NCBI GenBank assembly: GCA_964019425.1
Contig: OZ025827.1
Span: 496,001 to 560,000 of the forward strand
From: Flectonema sp. DT1601
Taxonomy: Eukaryota; Euglenozoa; Diplonemea; Diplonemida; Diplonemidae
Length of the DNA stretch: 64,000 bases
Reading direction: 5' to 3'
In this document: positions 1-11,106 of the stretch, in pieces
Layout: each line of letters opens with the position of its first letter
How positions within the stretch are numbered: the first letter of the stretch is position 1
The notes under the pieces: model-generated
Told to the model about the DNA's origin: nothing
Databases searched by the model: none
Seen by the model: only the letters and a program-made list of their open reading frames with translations
Position numbers and translations under genes: made by a program

Positions 1-204
1 ACTAAAATGGTCTCATTGATTTTTTATATTTTGAAAAGATTTTTCACTTAAGTCGGTTGGTGTTTTTTTCTTTTTTCTTCTTTTTAAAATCTCACAAATA
101 ATTGTACAGCCTGTCTCAAAAATGCAACGCGGAATTATTTGAAATTTAGACAGAAATTCACGTAGCAAATATTATTTAACTATTTTTTTTTCTTTCTTTT
201 AAAG
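1..204. other. Intergenic leader before the first gene
   Basis: AT-rich sequence with T runs and no credible reading frame. It ends in a pyrimidine tract and AG directly abutting the first start codon. Whatever gene lies to the left is outside the window. Confidence 0.6.
181..204 (+). promoter_or_regulatory. Putative splice acceptor of the RING protein gene
   Basis: A T/C-rich tract ends in AG at 203-204, immediately before the ATG at 205. If it is a trans-splice acceptor, the mRNA leader would be little more than the spliced leader itself. It could also be the 3' end of a cis-intron whose first exon lies outside the window. Confidence 0.45.
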
Positions 205-1509
205 ATGGGTTCCGGGTTCAGTTCAAAGAGCGAAAATGGAATCTCGGGAGGAGGAGATTCAGAGATGACCTCGCCACCTGTTGCACTGAACGGAGTTATG
301 ATTATGACTACAACAGGTGAAATGGTAAGAGTTGGTCATTGCAGAGGAAAAGCTATGGAAGTATACGTCGATGGTAAATGGTCAAGGACTATTGATAGTA
401 TTGCTGTTAGAGAAGGAGCTGGTGGAGCAGAATTAACGACCTTTGGAGGTGCTCTCATCTGTAAAATGGGAGTCGCAGGAGGCGCACTCAACATCACTCT
501 AACCAGATTAACGATTCAAGCTGATGCTGCGGGAGTACCTCACAGTCTTAGTTATTTACAAAATACGTCGACAACTCCTCCTTCTGCTGATGCCTCAACA
601 GGATGTCCTTACTGTGGGATGTGTCAATCATATTCGATGGGTCAGATATGCCCTCGAACAGGAAAACGTCATCCTCCTGTTATGAACTGGGCAGCTCTAT
701 CTGGTTTACCTGCTGGTGCGAGTCAGGAATGTAAAACTGAAGTAGTCACTTCAACAATTCCACAGATGCTACAACAAGCTTGGGCAGCAAGGCTTCCACT
801 TGCCACAAAGAAGGATGAGAATTGTGTTAGGTTCACATCACACGCTGGAGCGATGAAATTAGTACTTCACAACACTGGTCAGATAGAAGTGTATTCAACT
901 GAAGGTAAGTTAGACTGCTCAGCTAAAAGATTGGAGGCAGATGCGAATTCTGGACGCTTACATTTACTTTGCTCTGAAGATGAGGTTCCGATGTTGAGTT
1001 TGAAGGGAATATCACACTCAGCACTTGTTGACACAGCGAGGTTAGCTGACAAGGCTGGCATTGATCACAATATTTGGAGGCAATTAGAAGGTCCTGCTGG
1101 GGAAGCATTCGCTTGTCCTGCCTGCACTTATTTAAACTCAACTGGTGTCAGTTGTAAGTTGTGTGGAGCACCAAAACCCCCTCCAAGCGATCCGATTGTG
1201 GAGGCTCAGAAATCAGCTGACGTAGTGGGTAAGTGTTCTCATTGTAATGTAACTCTCACACCTGACGCTCCACAATTCTGTCGTGTGACTGGAAAGTCGC
1301 ATTCAATCGTTCAAAAACAACAACCCTCAAAACACTCCGTTACTTTGCGCTCAAAAACTGCAACCTGCTCATGTTGTATGAAGAGGCCAAAGAATACTGT
1401 TCTTATGCCTTGTAAACATGTTGGTGCTTGTGGTTCCTGTGCAACAGATCTCACGTGCTGCCCAATATGTGAAATGGCTGTGACTCATAGACTAGAAATA
1501 TGGCTTTAA
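205..1509 (+). CDS. N-myristoylated RING/NZF zinc-finger protein, probable E3 ubiquitin ligase
   Basis: 434 residues, one exon. The C terminus holds a complete RING of the MULAN/IAP type: C388, C391, C403, H405, C409, C412, C419 and C422, ending in LEIWL. A RanBP2/NZF-type finger (C304, C307, N311, C317, C320) often binds ubiquitin in other proteins. Two further matching Cys/His motifs, each with CxxC and then a cysteine before TGKxH, lie near residues 134-154 and 344-366; I do not know a named family for them. The start MGSGFSSK has Gly2 and Ser6, as in N-myristoylation sites, so attachment to a membrane is likely. The role as E3 ligase is inferred from the RING. The N-terminal 130 residues look beta-rich and are unrecognised. 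The gene is alone before a 9.6-kb gene-free stretch, with the RNF213-type gene next downstream. Confidence 0.85.
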   Translation: MGSGFSSKSENGISGGGDSEMTSPPVALNGVMIMTTTGEMVRVGHCRGKAMEVYVDGKWSRTIDSIAVREGAGGAELTTFGGALICKMGVAGGALNITLTRLTIQADAAGVPHSLSYLQNTSTTPPSADASTGCPYCGMCQSYSMGQICPRTGKRHPPVMNWAALSGLPAGASQECKTEVVTSTIPQMLQQAWAARLPLATKKDENCVRFTSHAGAMKLVLHNTGQIEVYSTEGKLDCSAKRLEADANSGRLHLLCSEDEVPMLSLKGISHSALVDTARLADKAGIDHNIWRQLEGPAGEAFACPACTYLNSTGVSCKLCGAPKPPPSDPIVEAQKSADVVGKCSHCNVTLTPDAPQFCRVTGKSHSIVQKQQPSKHSVTLRSKTATCSCCMKRPKNTVLMPCKHVGACGSCATDLTCCPICEMAVTHRLEIWL

Positions 1510-2159
1510 GGAAAATCAATAATAAATATGATGGTAGTTATCACCGTATTGTGTGATGACAACATCAGCAGGGAGTACTTTAATACAAAAGGTGAAAGTA
1601 TTTTGGATCTCTTTTGAGTGTGTTGCTTCTAACAGATGCGTAGTCGAAGTGATTCCTGATTATAACTTTCTTATCACCACTGGCGTCTTCGTGCCCTTCG
1701 CAAGAAGGTATCACATATTATTGATTTTTTTTTTTTTTTTTGTTGTTCGTTCCCCCAGTTGTCCCCAGTTGATTAGGACACCAAATTTCTGTCTAATTGC
1801 AAGGGCAACGCACCATGTTGTTGAAGTTGTCGTTGCCAAGACGTGATTTTTTTTTTTTTAAAAAAAAAATTTGTTATGGCTTATTTTTTGTTTTTTCTTT
1901 TTTGTGACTTAGTCGCGGTCTCTTCTCGCTACTTTATTGAGTGTGTTTCTTTCTGTAATCAGCAAGAACGGTGGAAGGAGTTCTGTTGGCTAGATTTAGT
2001 TCTTTTTTTTTTTTTTTTTTTCCCCTTTTCTTTTTTTAGATTAAACAAAATCCAAAAAAGGAGAAAAAAAAAAAAAAAAAGAAAAAAAGATAAATCACAT
2101 AGCACACACACAAAAAAACATTAAAAAAAAATAAACTCATATTTTAACTATTGATTTAC
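1510..2159. other. Intergenic region, 3' flank of RING gene
   Basis: Mixed sequence with T and A runs of about 8 to 17 bases. Short open frames here consist largely of Phe/Lys codons from homopolymers and are not genes. I see no RNA gene. Confidence 0.5.
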
Positions 2160-2268
2160 TGAAAATCAGATAGCCTGATTTTCACGCATGGGTGGGTTTT
2201 TACCGAGTGAGGTAAAAGAAACGAGGTAAAAACCCACCCACAAGTGAAAATCTGTATCTGATTTTGCA
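2160..2268. repeat. 45-bp imperfect inverted repeat with 20-base loop
   Basis: The left arm (2160-2204) and right arm (2225-2268) are near-perfect reverse complements. The inner stem is exact for 15 bp (2190-2204 with 2225-2239), then comes a small internal loop, then another 9-bp stem (2177-2185 with 2244-2252). The left arm can also fold on itself as a perfect 9-bp hairpin (2161-2169 with 2175-2183). It could be a foldback transposable element remnant or a structured RNA. No second copy was seen in the window. Confidence 0.75.
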
Positions 2269-2700
2269 TCTAAAACCGTCGTTTTATTTTACGATAGGAG
2301 GCTTCGAAGGGAAAATTTATACCCCGGCGGTCTACGGGCTCTTCAGGAGTCCATCCTGCATCCTTGCCTGCTTCGGTGCACTCTGCGCTCCACAGGCAGG
2401 GTAGCTCTGATTTCTTGCCCGATAATGAGCCCCCCTTGAGATCCTGGACTAGGGCTGCCAGTGGGAGTGTCCTGAGTACTTCCGCAGATAGTACACCCTG
2501 ACAGGTGTTAATTCCTAGACGCTGCGTCAGCAATCTAACACCATAGATACCCGTCATCTAGAACGATGTCTTTGGCTGGTAGTCAACTTTGAATTCAGCC
2601 AAGTCGAGAAAACACGATTGCCGATGAAAGAAAGCCTTGTACTTTCTGATTTTTCACTGCAAGTGTAAATTTTCCCTAAGAATCCAGATAGAGTAAAATA
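2269..2700. other. GC-richer island of unknown origin
   Basis: About 300 bases with clearly higher GC and no homopolymers, unlike the flanks. The minus strand is open for 95 codons (2557-2270), but the translation shows no family I recognise. It directly adjoins the inverted repeat at 2160-2268, so it may belong to the same inserted or decayed element. Confidence 0.4.
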
Positions 2701-3249
2701 AAAAAAGAAAATATTAATTAAATAATTTGTTGTTTTTAATTTCTGTCCCCCCTTTTGTTAACGCCGCGTCTTCTCTGTCGAAGGAAACTCAATGAGCAAA
2801 ATGCCTCTTTTCAAAAATAACAAGCGCGTGTTGCACGTGAGTCCCTTTTTCTATTTTCTGTTTCTCCAGACCGAAAAACCCTTTTCGCTTTTCTAACTAA
2901 TTTTTTCATAAAAAAAAACACACGCTACCACTAGATATGGGGTATTGCTGTCTGTTTCTTCTTCTTCTTCTTCTTCTTCTTTTTCCTTATATTTTCTTTT
3001 TAAATAAAATGATTCCTCCCTCGGTTTCCTTTGTTTCAGGTTTTTGCACATAAAGCTGAAAGGCAGAGCACCAATCAACCCAGTGACCGATTTCTATTTT
3101 TATTTTTTGTTTTGTTTTCCCTTTTATTGTAGGAGTTATCCCACAAGCTGGGCTTTGTCTTCTTTTTACCCGAAAGCATTTTTTTTGAGTTGTCTTTTTT
3201 TGCTTCCTTGCAGTGTGAGATGGCCAATATAAGTGAAGGTGGTAATGGC

Positions 3250-3280
<31 letters not shown>

Positions 3281-4011
3281 TTTCACGCCGACCTCACTAC
3301 ACTCTGCTTCGCTATTGATGATTGTTTACGAGGCTGTTAGTGTGAAAGTCACTTTGTAATTAATTCGTATTTTTTTTTTCGATAATAAATGTTCCTAATT
3401 AGATGTTCAGTACCTCTCCCCTTAAATAGGTTCATTTTATCTTTTTTTTATCTTTTTTTTATCTTTTTTTTTTTGAGAAACATAATAATCTCCACACTCT
3501 GAAGGTCAGGTGATTGCTAAGCTTCTCTGAGAGGGTGTTCCTTGTTGTTGGTTGTGAACGGCTATTGGATAATGCCACCCGTGGATTATCTGTGGGATTA
3601 TCACTGTTGAGGATAAAGGGAGGGAAAAAAAAAAAAAAGAAAAAAAGAATTCCCCTCTTTCGTTCCCACTACGGTATTACGGTCTCTACTTAAAGAATAA
3701 AAAAAGGAAAAAAAAAAAAAAAAAAAGAGAAAGTTTTGTTTATTTTAGTTTATTTTTTTTATTCGTTACTCACTTCTACCCTTTCCCTATTTTTTATTTA
3801 TTTTTTTTATTATTTTTAGTTGCTGTACTGCATGACAGAGCCAGTCCTGTTTTTTTTTTTCCCTTTTTGGACTCTTTTCTTGGTCGCCGTTTTTTTTAAT
3901 ACTACCTCGCACATACGCAAGCCATTTTTAAAAAAAAAAAAAAAAAAGGGATTTCCTGTTTTTCTTTCTTTTCATAGATTCTCGAATCCTATTCATCTCT
4001 TAAACTACTAC

Positions 4012-4047
<36 letters not shown>

Positions 4048-7000
4048 TAATTTCTCACCGAATCTCCTTAGTAGGGGATTGAGGAGTTTCATGGCTGCAG
4101 TCTTCAACTCCACTATCCTGATCACCTATTTATTTATTTTTACTCATTTCGTTTTCTCATTTATTTTTTCCCCTTACACCTTCTCACTGAACTTTAATTT
4201 TCCCTTCACTCTGACACTTTGTATAAGAATGTGTTTCATGAAGAGGTAACAAGTATATTACAGCATAATAAAACTGTGAAGGCTGTATCATCTAAATAAA
4301 AAAAAAACAAGAAAAAACTGAACACATATCAAGCAAAAACTTTGTTACTGCTGAAAAAATGATAAGTCAGGTTTCTGATTATCACCCATTTCAAAAAAAA
4401 AAAAAAAAAAAAAAAAAGACAAACGATCAACGACTGATGTTTTGTTGATTACCCAAAAAAAATAAAATAAAATAAAATAAAATCTGTGAGTGATGTATTT
4501 GAAACTTATAACACTTTCGTATCTACGATGATGGTATTGTACCCACGTTGGACAACACTACATCCACTGTCGTTGATAATCTTGTGGGGTGTTTGATTTT
4601 ATTGGAGAGAACGAAAGAACGAAAAATGAACAAAAAAAAAAAAAAAAACACACTTAGAAAGGGGGAATTAACTAGAATTTAAAAAAAAAAAAAAAAAAAA
4701 GAATAGGCAGCGTATTTTTCTCCTTCGGAATGAGATGCTGCGTTAGATGAATGGAAAAAAAAAAAAAACATGTTTGAAAAAAGTGATAATGTTTTATGAG
4801 GTTGCTCTCCAAGCTGTATTGAAGTTCTTCTCTTGTTTACATAAATGAAATAAATACATACATAATTACTCCCTTGATTCCCTCCAGCAATAAGTGTCGG
4901 GAAAAGAAGAAAAAAAAAAAAAAAAAAAAAAAAAAGAAGTGTTTTGTTTCGTTTCTGTTACTGTTGTCAGCAACTTAGTTTACTAAGTGTAATCTGGGGA
5001 GGGAAAAAAAGAAAAAAAGAAACCCTTTTTGACCGAGAAAATGAAGAGTGGAAAGTCTACGCTTCCGGTTTTGTGCTAATTTTCCCCCCGTCTTATTTTT
5101 CCACACACCCCTGCATAGCAACAGACTTTTTGAGCCGGTCATTTTCTTCGATTCCGGCCATCAGTTTGCTTTTATGTGAGCACGTGTTACTATCTTTTGC
5201 AAGTTTTTTTTATTACACATTCTTCAGAACACCAGCCCAAAAATAATCTTTTTCACTTGGGTAGTTTGATATTACATTCGACAATTAGTAACACTTTTAA
5301 ATACGTTTGAGCAGCTCCTTCCGTCCCGACACCAACTGGATACACACATGAGGAACACTTCCTTAGCATTTTCCCATTTTTGCGTTTTCAAAAAAAATGG
5401 GAAAATTACTCTGTGCCAGCGCAACCTTGAGCCTGTGTAATACGTTTGTCGGGTTTTGTAGTACTTTCAAACATATGCACCACTCTAGTCTGACTGCGTC
5501 CCACCAACTGCCACCCACAAGTGGCATCCTCGAACTGCTGTTACGGAACAAGCAACAAGATGATAGAAACCAGCTTTCAGGGGACTTTTTTTTGTTTTTT
5601 TTTTGTATTTCCTAACAACCCAGGGTTCGAGTCCGGGTCAAAAGCAGTTCCCAACAATCAACTTTGATACAACTAAGTGCGCAAAGGTAGCTTTCAGACT
5701 ACCATTACAAAAAGTAAAAAAAACGTGAAATATTTATATCACAAAACATTTTTTTCATAATTGAATAGTGTAATATAGTTTTTTTTTTTTTTTTTTTTTT
5801 TTTTTTCTTCCTCCCCCTTCATGTTTGTTTATATCGTCGACCACGCAATCAATTCTTTTTTTTAAAATTATTTTTTTTCTTTACGTCTTCTGCTTCTTCT
5901 TCTTCTTCTTCTCTTCTTCTTTCTTAATTTATTTTTGGTACTACAATTGCTCTTCCTGAACTCATTTGTTATACACCTGATGGAAATTCTGATTTAAAAA
6001 AAAAAAAAAAAAAAGTTGAAAAAAAGAATGGAGCCAAATGGTGTCTCCTTTGATTCGGGCTTTTTTTTCTCATAATATTGTAACTGACTTGAAGTGTTGT
6101 ACCTCGGTATCAGGGTGTGTTGCTTAAGCTAAATTCGTATGCCACTTCTTTTGATTGTTTCTTTTGATGTGGTTTTTTTTTTTTTTTTTTTTGTTGTTTC
6201 TAAGGCCCAGTTGGAATTTGAGAAGGAAAAAAAAAAAGTGAGAAAAATGAAAACTTGTGCGCCACTTGTCACCGCTATATCTGGAAACAGTTTTTTTTTT
6301 TTTTTTTTTAAATTTTTCCCATTTTGTTATTAATTTTCTAATAAGAAATAAAGGTAAGACTAGAATGGATATAATTCCATTCCCTTTCTCTGTCACCGCA
6401 ATGAGTTAGACGGAATCACATTACAAATGTTGCGTGAAATCCGTTAAAAAAGAAAAATATATGTGTCAAACAAATAAATAAAATAAACTAGTAACAAATT
6501 ACTGACTTTCTTGATACCTTTAAAACTGAGAAAAAGTTGATTACTGTTGTTGCTGTTGCTGATCTTTAAACAAAATAAAAAACACTTCTTCGGGTCAGAC
6601 ATGTCCAATCTGTAAAGTGTCCTCTCCTTGTTTATTCTTCAAACGTAAGAGTGATGCATCGATAGTTTTTCTGTTTTTCGTTTTCGTTTTTTTTTTTTTT
6701 TTTTTTGTGTGTTAAAAGGATTTACTTTACCGGAGAGTTACTTAAAACCGATACCTTTTTCTCTGACTTTTTTTTTTTTTTTTTCCTACTCTAATCGGGT
6801 CGTCTTACTGCAACTCACATAATATGCACACTTATGTGAGAGCTGGTTTGTTAGAAGTAGTCTCACCTTCCTCTCGTAGTCATCACATATCGTTGACTGG
6901 TACTATTTATTAGGGAGGCTGATTCCTTGCAGGGCTTGGCTTTAGCAAACTGCACAAACACAAGTAATGAATGGGGGTATGCTTAAGGCACAGACGCTGA

Positions 7001-7134
7001 TAAATATATGTTCCTTGTTATAGTTGTCTTTCCTCTCCTGGGGGTAAGTACGTTAAGTACATACGGTTGTGGATTCAATATAGCCACCTCCCACCCAAAA
7101 GAGTTATCTTTTTGATTATATGTTAGAGTCTCAC
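2701..7134. other. Gene-free AT-rich stretch dense in homopolymers
   Basis: Poly(A) and poly(T) runs of 10 to about 30 bases recur every few hundred bases, for example near 3250-3277, 4012-4042, 4917-4935 and 5780-5806. There are TTC-type microsatellites near 2958-2981 and 5888-5920. No open frame here has balanced composition, and no RNA gene was recognised. Confidence 0.5.
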
Positions 7135-7210
7135 GGTTGGTTGGTAGCGATCCTGACTGTTACTCCCTGTTGAGCTTTTCCTGATTTTTCGAGTTTTCGC
7201 AGGCTTGATT
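7135..7210 (+). repeat. Dispersed short repeat, copy A
   Basis: About 75 bases that align with copies at 8272-8340 and 60758-60826. Shared blocks include GGTAGCGAT, CTGTTAC, CCCTGTTGA and CTTTTCCTG in the same order, followed by a T-rich part and AGGCTT. By eye copies A and C are roughly 75% identical. The class is unknown; no tRNA fold is evident. Confidence 0.6.
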
Positions 7211-8271
7211 TCAGCTACGCTGATTGTATGCATATATATATCTGTTTTTCTTATTCTTCTTTGTTATTCTTTCCTGTGGTGTGTAAGAATCCGTGAAGTC
7301 GTGACTCTCTTCTCGTTATCTTTATATGAAATGATAGGGACAATGATCCCTCGCAGGTTATAGCCTACTGTTGGCGGTCTGAAAAATCCCAGTAACACCC
7401 CCTACTCCCTTTTTTTTTTATTTTAAATTTTTTTTTTTTGTTCATTGTCGCTTGATGGTCAGAAAAATCGTCAAAATCTCTCTACAGGAGGTGCAAACAA
7501 TTGGGGTTGGTAGTTTTCTCTATTGGACTTGGTGATGGTTTTCACTATCGGGATACCAGTTCAATTTGAGAAATTCAAAATACCAAATCAGAAGGCAACA
7601 GTCTGGTGACATGTCGAAATTTATGTTTTCCCCCCTTTCTTTTGTCTTTAAAACGGTCTTCTTGTTCTTTTTTATTTTACTTTTTGTTTTATTTTTTTTT
7701 TGTGCATAAACTTTGCTAAAATATGCTTTTATTTTATTTTTTTTATATCTACACTCAGTAGCCGTTGTGATCTAGTATGCGCTGTGGCGAAACTAATAAT
7801 ATAATCTTCCTGGGGTTAGGTTCTATCTCGTCTACCGCATTATTGGGGAAACTTCAAAGAGCTAACCAATACTCGGTATTCTATTGAACTCGCTAACTCA
7901 CTAACCATTACCCTTTTGATGTTAGGAAAACTGCAGAAATGAATACTTTTCTTATTCTCACTTTTCTGTTCTAAATTTAATGATACTAACTAACCATACT
8001 AATTAGTAGTAATAAGTAGCTGTAGGACAGGCCTGACATCGCAGTGTCCCCCTTGCTTCTTCGCTGAAGAGGGCTGGGTAAGGGGAATGGTCCGAAGAAA
8101 GATTGTTTTTAATCTTAGCCTGAAACCAACTTGTTTGTTGTCCTACGAAAATTTTTGCTTTTTTTTTTTTTTTTTTTTTTGATTGACTGTGATTATTATT
8201 ACTAACTGAACTAGCTATCTGCGACTGTTTTCAGCATATCGACATCTTTTCTCGCCTGTGAGAGTTTTCAC
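7211..8271. other. Gene-free stretch between repeat copies A and B
   Basis: Ordinary AT-rich intergenic sequence with T runs. A less AT-rich patch near 8020-8100 has no feature I could name. No coding frame is supported. Confidence 0.4.
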
Positions 8272-8340
8272 GGTTGTGGTACCGAATTATCGTTACCTCC
8301 CCGTGAGCTTCTCCTAGAGGTTTCGACTTCCCTGACTTCA
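8272..8340 (+). repeat. Dispersed short repeat, copy B
   Basis: A more divergent member of the family at 7135-7210 and 60758-60826. It keeps GGTTG, TGGTA, CGTTAC, GTGAGCTT and CTCCT in the same order and strand. Similarity is lower than between A and C, so the call is less certain. Confidence 0.45.
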
Positions 8341-9250
8341 ACAGCAACAAAAAAAAAACTTAAAAAAAAAAAAAAAATGGGACTCTGCAATGAACATAAC
8401 CCGACGAGAGATTCAATTTGTTAACACTCGAGACATCTTTTACTTGGTACCAGCTAACCAAAAGTCAAAGAGAACTTTTTAAACTGTGAACCAGATGCAG
8501 ATGCTTAATCGTTTAATGTTATCTCATTATGCTGGACATGTTTATAAGTCGGTGGACTGTTTTTTTTTTTTGGATTTTTTTTTTTAAAACAGATTTGGAG
8601 TCCATAACCACTACTACGACTTTAGTTGAGATGTTACCATCTTTTTAGTGTTTTCATTTCTTCGTGCTACGCTTTTCTTGCTGCAGTGAATCAATTCTCT
8701 TCTGTTTTTCTTTTCTTCTGAGCTATCCATTTGCGCCTTCACCTGACACCGTTCTGCCGTAGTCAACGAGGAGTATTTTGATGTTTTTTTTTTTTTTTCC
8801 CCTTTCTAAATTTAAATTACGTCTACAGTTGAGGCGATTCAACAATCCATGTGCTGAGTCTTTGACTGCGGATTGATTTCTCTGTTTGCTGTGATTTGTC
8901 AAATAAAACAGACATTTGATTACTTAACAAATTTTCATCAACTTCTTGATAATACAAATAATCCAACACGGGATTGACACCAAAGTAGTGACAGACTCCC
9001 TCCCCGGAAATAGTTTAACGTTCACACACGTATAAGACTTTTTCCTTTTTAAAAATACTGGTGAATTCCTCTAATCAGCTTGTTTTCAAGAATTAATTTT
9101 TTTTTTCCACTCAATTCTAGTCTCGAATAAACAAACAGTGTGGTTCAGACTGACTTGTTTTCTTCTTAAGCAAAACCCTTACCAAGATGCATCTTTTTTT
9201 TTCTCTTCCTTTTTCCTTTTTTTTTTACCCAAGAAAGCCGGGCCGTTTAT
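8341..9250. other. Gene-free stretch before the ACL relic
   Basis: AT-rich sequence with several A and T runs of 10 to 15 bases. I see no gene or RNA in it. Confidence 0.4.
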
Positions 9251-9520
9251 CAAGGGAGTTGCAGAGAGACAGAGGAGACTCCTGATCAAGGAGGACGTTG
9301 ACATCATCGGACCGGCGGCTGTCGGCGGGCCGCACATTACCTATTTATGTCCTTATTTCTGTAAGTTAGCGAATTTCGTGGAGCCAAAGCTCACAGGTGG
9401 TCATTCAGTACCAAACTGTGAGGCTCTCACTGACGTAACCAACGGTCTAGGACGGTACAACTTGCACACGAGATGATGTTTTCAGTCGCTCCTTCAGTGT
9501 TTCCGCAGAACGCTCTCTTG
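9251..9520. pseudogene. Rearranged ATP-citrate lyase relic (direct plus inverted segment)
   Basis: Bases 9251-9335 match the + strand of the intact ATP-citrate lyase genes at about 37574-37661, sharing runs such as GTTGACATCATCGGACCGGC, with about 15 bases missing. Bases 9432-9520 match the reverse complement of the adjacent part of the same gene (about 37670-37760), sharing for example AGGACGGTACAACTTGCA. The middle (9336-9431) is unmatched or too diverged to align. So two neighbouring pieces of one gene sit here head to head. The 112-codon open frame across the region is accidental. This looks like a decayed third ACL copy, broken by at least one inversion and lying 26 kb from the intact pair. 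Confidence 0.8.
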
Positions 9521-10443
9521 TTTCTCTTATGTAGGTCAGGCCTGTCGAATTTAAAAAAAAAAAAAAAAAAAAGATGCAAATTGAGAAATCACTTTGAGAG
9601 CTAACCGTACTCTTAGATGCAGGGATAAAGAAAGGGAAAAAAAAAAAAAAAAAAATGAGAAAAAAATTCTGTGATGTTATATTCCACTACACTTGTTGTG
9701 TAGTGGTATGACACTCTTCTCAGTCATAGCAAAGGCTGTGATGTGTGACCAAATCTTAAGCGTGCCCTCATATTAAATTAAATGTCCTGATGATAAAGGA
9801 CTTATGGCGTAATTTTCTTTTTTCTTTTTTTCCCTTTCCTCCCTTCCCTTTTCTTCATCTTGATTCGTAACCATAGCCTAGTATAATCATACAATACAAT
9901 AAAAAAATAACTTTATGGCGACAATTTTATGTTATTTGTCGTTTTTTTTTTTTTTTTTTTTTCATTCTCTTCCATAATCTGTCTGATTGTTCTCTGCTAC
10001 TTTGCAGGCGTGAATACTGTTTTTATTTTATTTTTTAAAATTTTTTAAAAATTAGTATTTTTTTTCGCTAGTGCACCAAACAATTTATCTTTTTTTCTTC
10101 TTCCCTTCTTTTGTAACTAGCACGCAAAAACGATTGCGAACTATATTCTTTATGGGAGACCCTCTCATGCAGATTATTTCCAGTTGCAATTTTGATGCAC
10201 ACGCAGGCTGATATCTGAATAAGAAAAAAGAACTCTGTTGAGATATGGACCAATAGAAATCTATTGGTGTTGTGGCCTACGCATAGTTAGCAACAGGGAG
10301 ATCTGGTGGGGAAAAAACAAAAAAACAAAAAAACAAAAAAACAAAAAACAAATGTTCTCAAAACTCACTGTTGAACGTGGCTTAAGTTTTGTGATGTTCT
10401 TTCTTTTTTTTTAAAAGTCTTTTCTTAGCGTTCTGTTTTTCTT

Positions 10444-10475
<32 letters not shown>

Positions 10476-11106
10476 CGCCTCCTCTCCAGAGGTGCCAGCA
10501 AGAAACGGTTGGCGGTAATTGAGGCCTCCGTCCATCTGCTAACAAAAAAAAAAAAAAAAGAAACAAAGAAACTTCACACACATATTTTTTATTTATTTAT
10601 TTTTTTATTTTGTAATAATTAACATAAAAAACAATTATTCTCATAACCCTCAACCTATTGTTCTTTTTACTTTTTTTTTTTTTCCCATTTCCCCCAGCTG
10701 CCTAGCTCCGACTTCTGAGCTAATTGAATTGGGATTCTGACTCACAGTTCTTGTACCCCCTTTGCTACGTAGTATTTAAAATATTTTTTAATATTATTAT
10801 TTTTTTTTAAATATTAAATTGTTTGTAGTAGCGTTGTTCTTTAACACATATTTTTTTTTTCACTCCCCGTATTCGACAGGATTTTATCAAATGGCAAAGT
10901 GTTGGGTCTTCCGTTTTAGTTAGTTTTTTTGTAACATACAAGATCAAGACCGCAAGATCGCATAAGACAGTTGAAAAAATGATTTTTTTTTTTTTTTTTT
11001 TTGAAAATTATTTTTGATAATTCACTCACAAAAACAGACAGATATAAAAAAAATTTGAAAAAAAAAAAAAACAAACTAAAACAACCGCCTTGCGTTTACA
11101 CTAAAC
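9521..11106. other. Gene-free stretch before the RNF213-type gene
   Basis: Homopolymer-rich intergenic DNA. It includes a perfect 9-bp hairpin with 5-base loop at 9684-9706, a CA7-like microsatellite near 10314-10350, and a run of about 28 A near 10449-10476. A T tract and AG at about 11036-11037 precede the next start codon and may be its splice acceptor. Confidence 0.5.

Noticed and set aside
1553-2124. Small frames of mostly Phe or Lys codons in the gene desert and other gaps
   Set aside because: They are products of T and A runs with no balanced amino-acid use or splice-signal support.
2270-2557. Minus-strand 95-codon frame as a protein gene or transposon fragment
   Set aside because: No family or motif was recognised and all other genes are on the + strand. 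It is kept only as a compositional island.
5615-5640. tRNA-like box B (GGTTCGAGTCC) near 5623
   Set aside because: The T-arm does not pair well and no acceptor, D or anticodon arm could be found around it.
9138-9476. A 112-codon frame through the ACL relic
   Set aside because: It crosses a direct ACL fragment, unmatched sequence and an inverted ACL fragment, so it is not a single gene.
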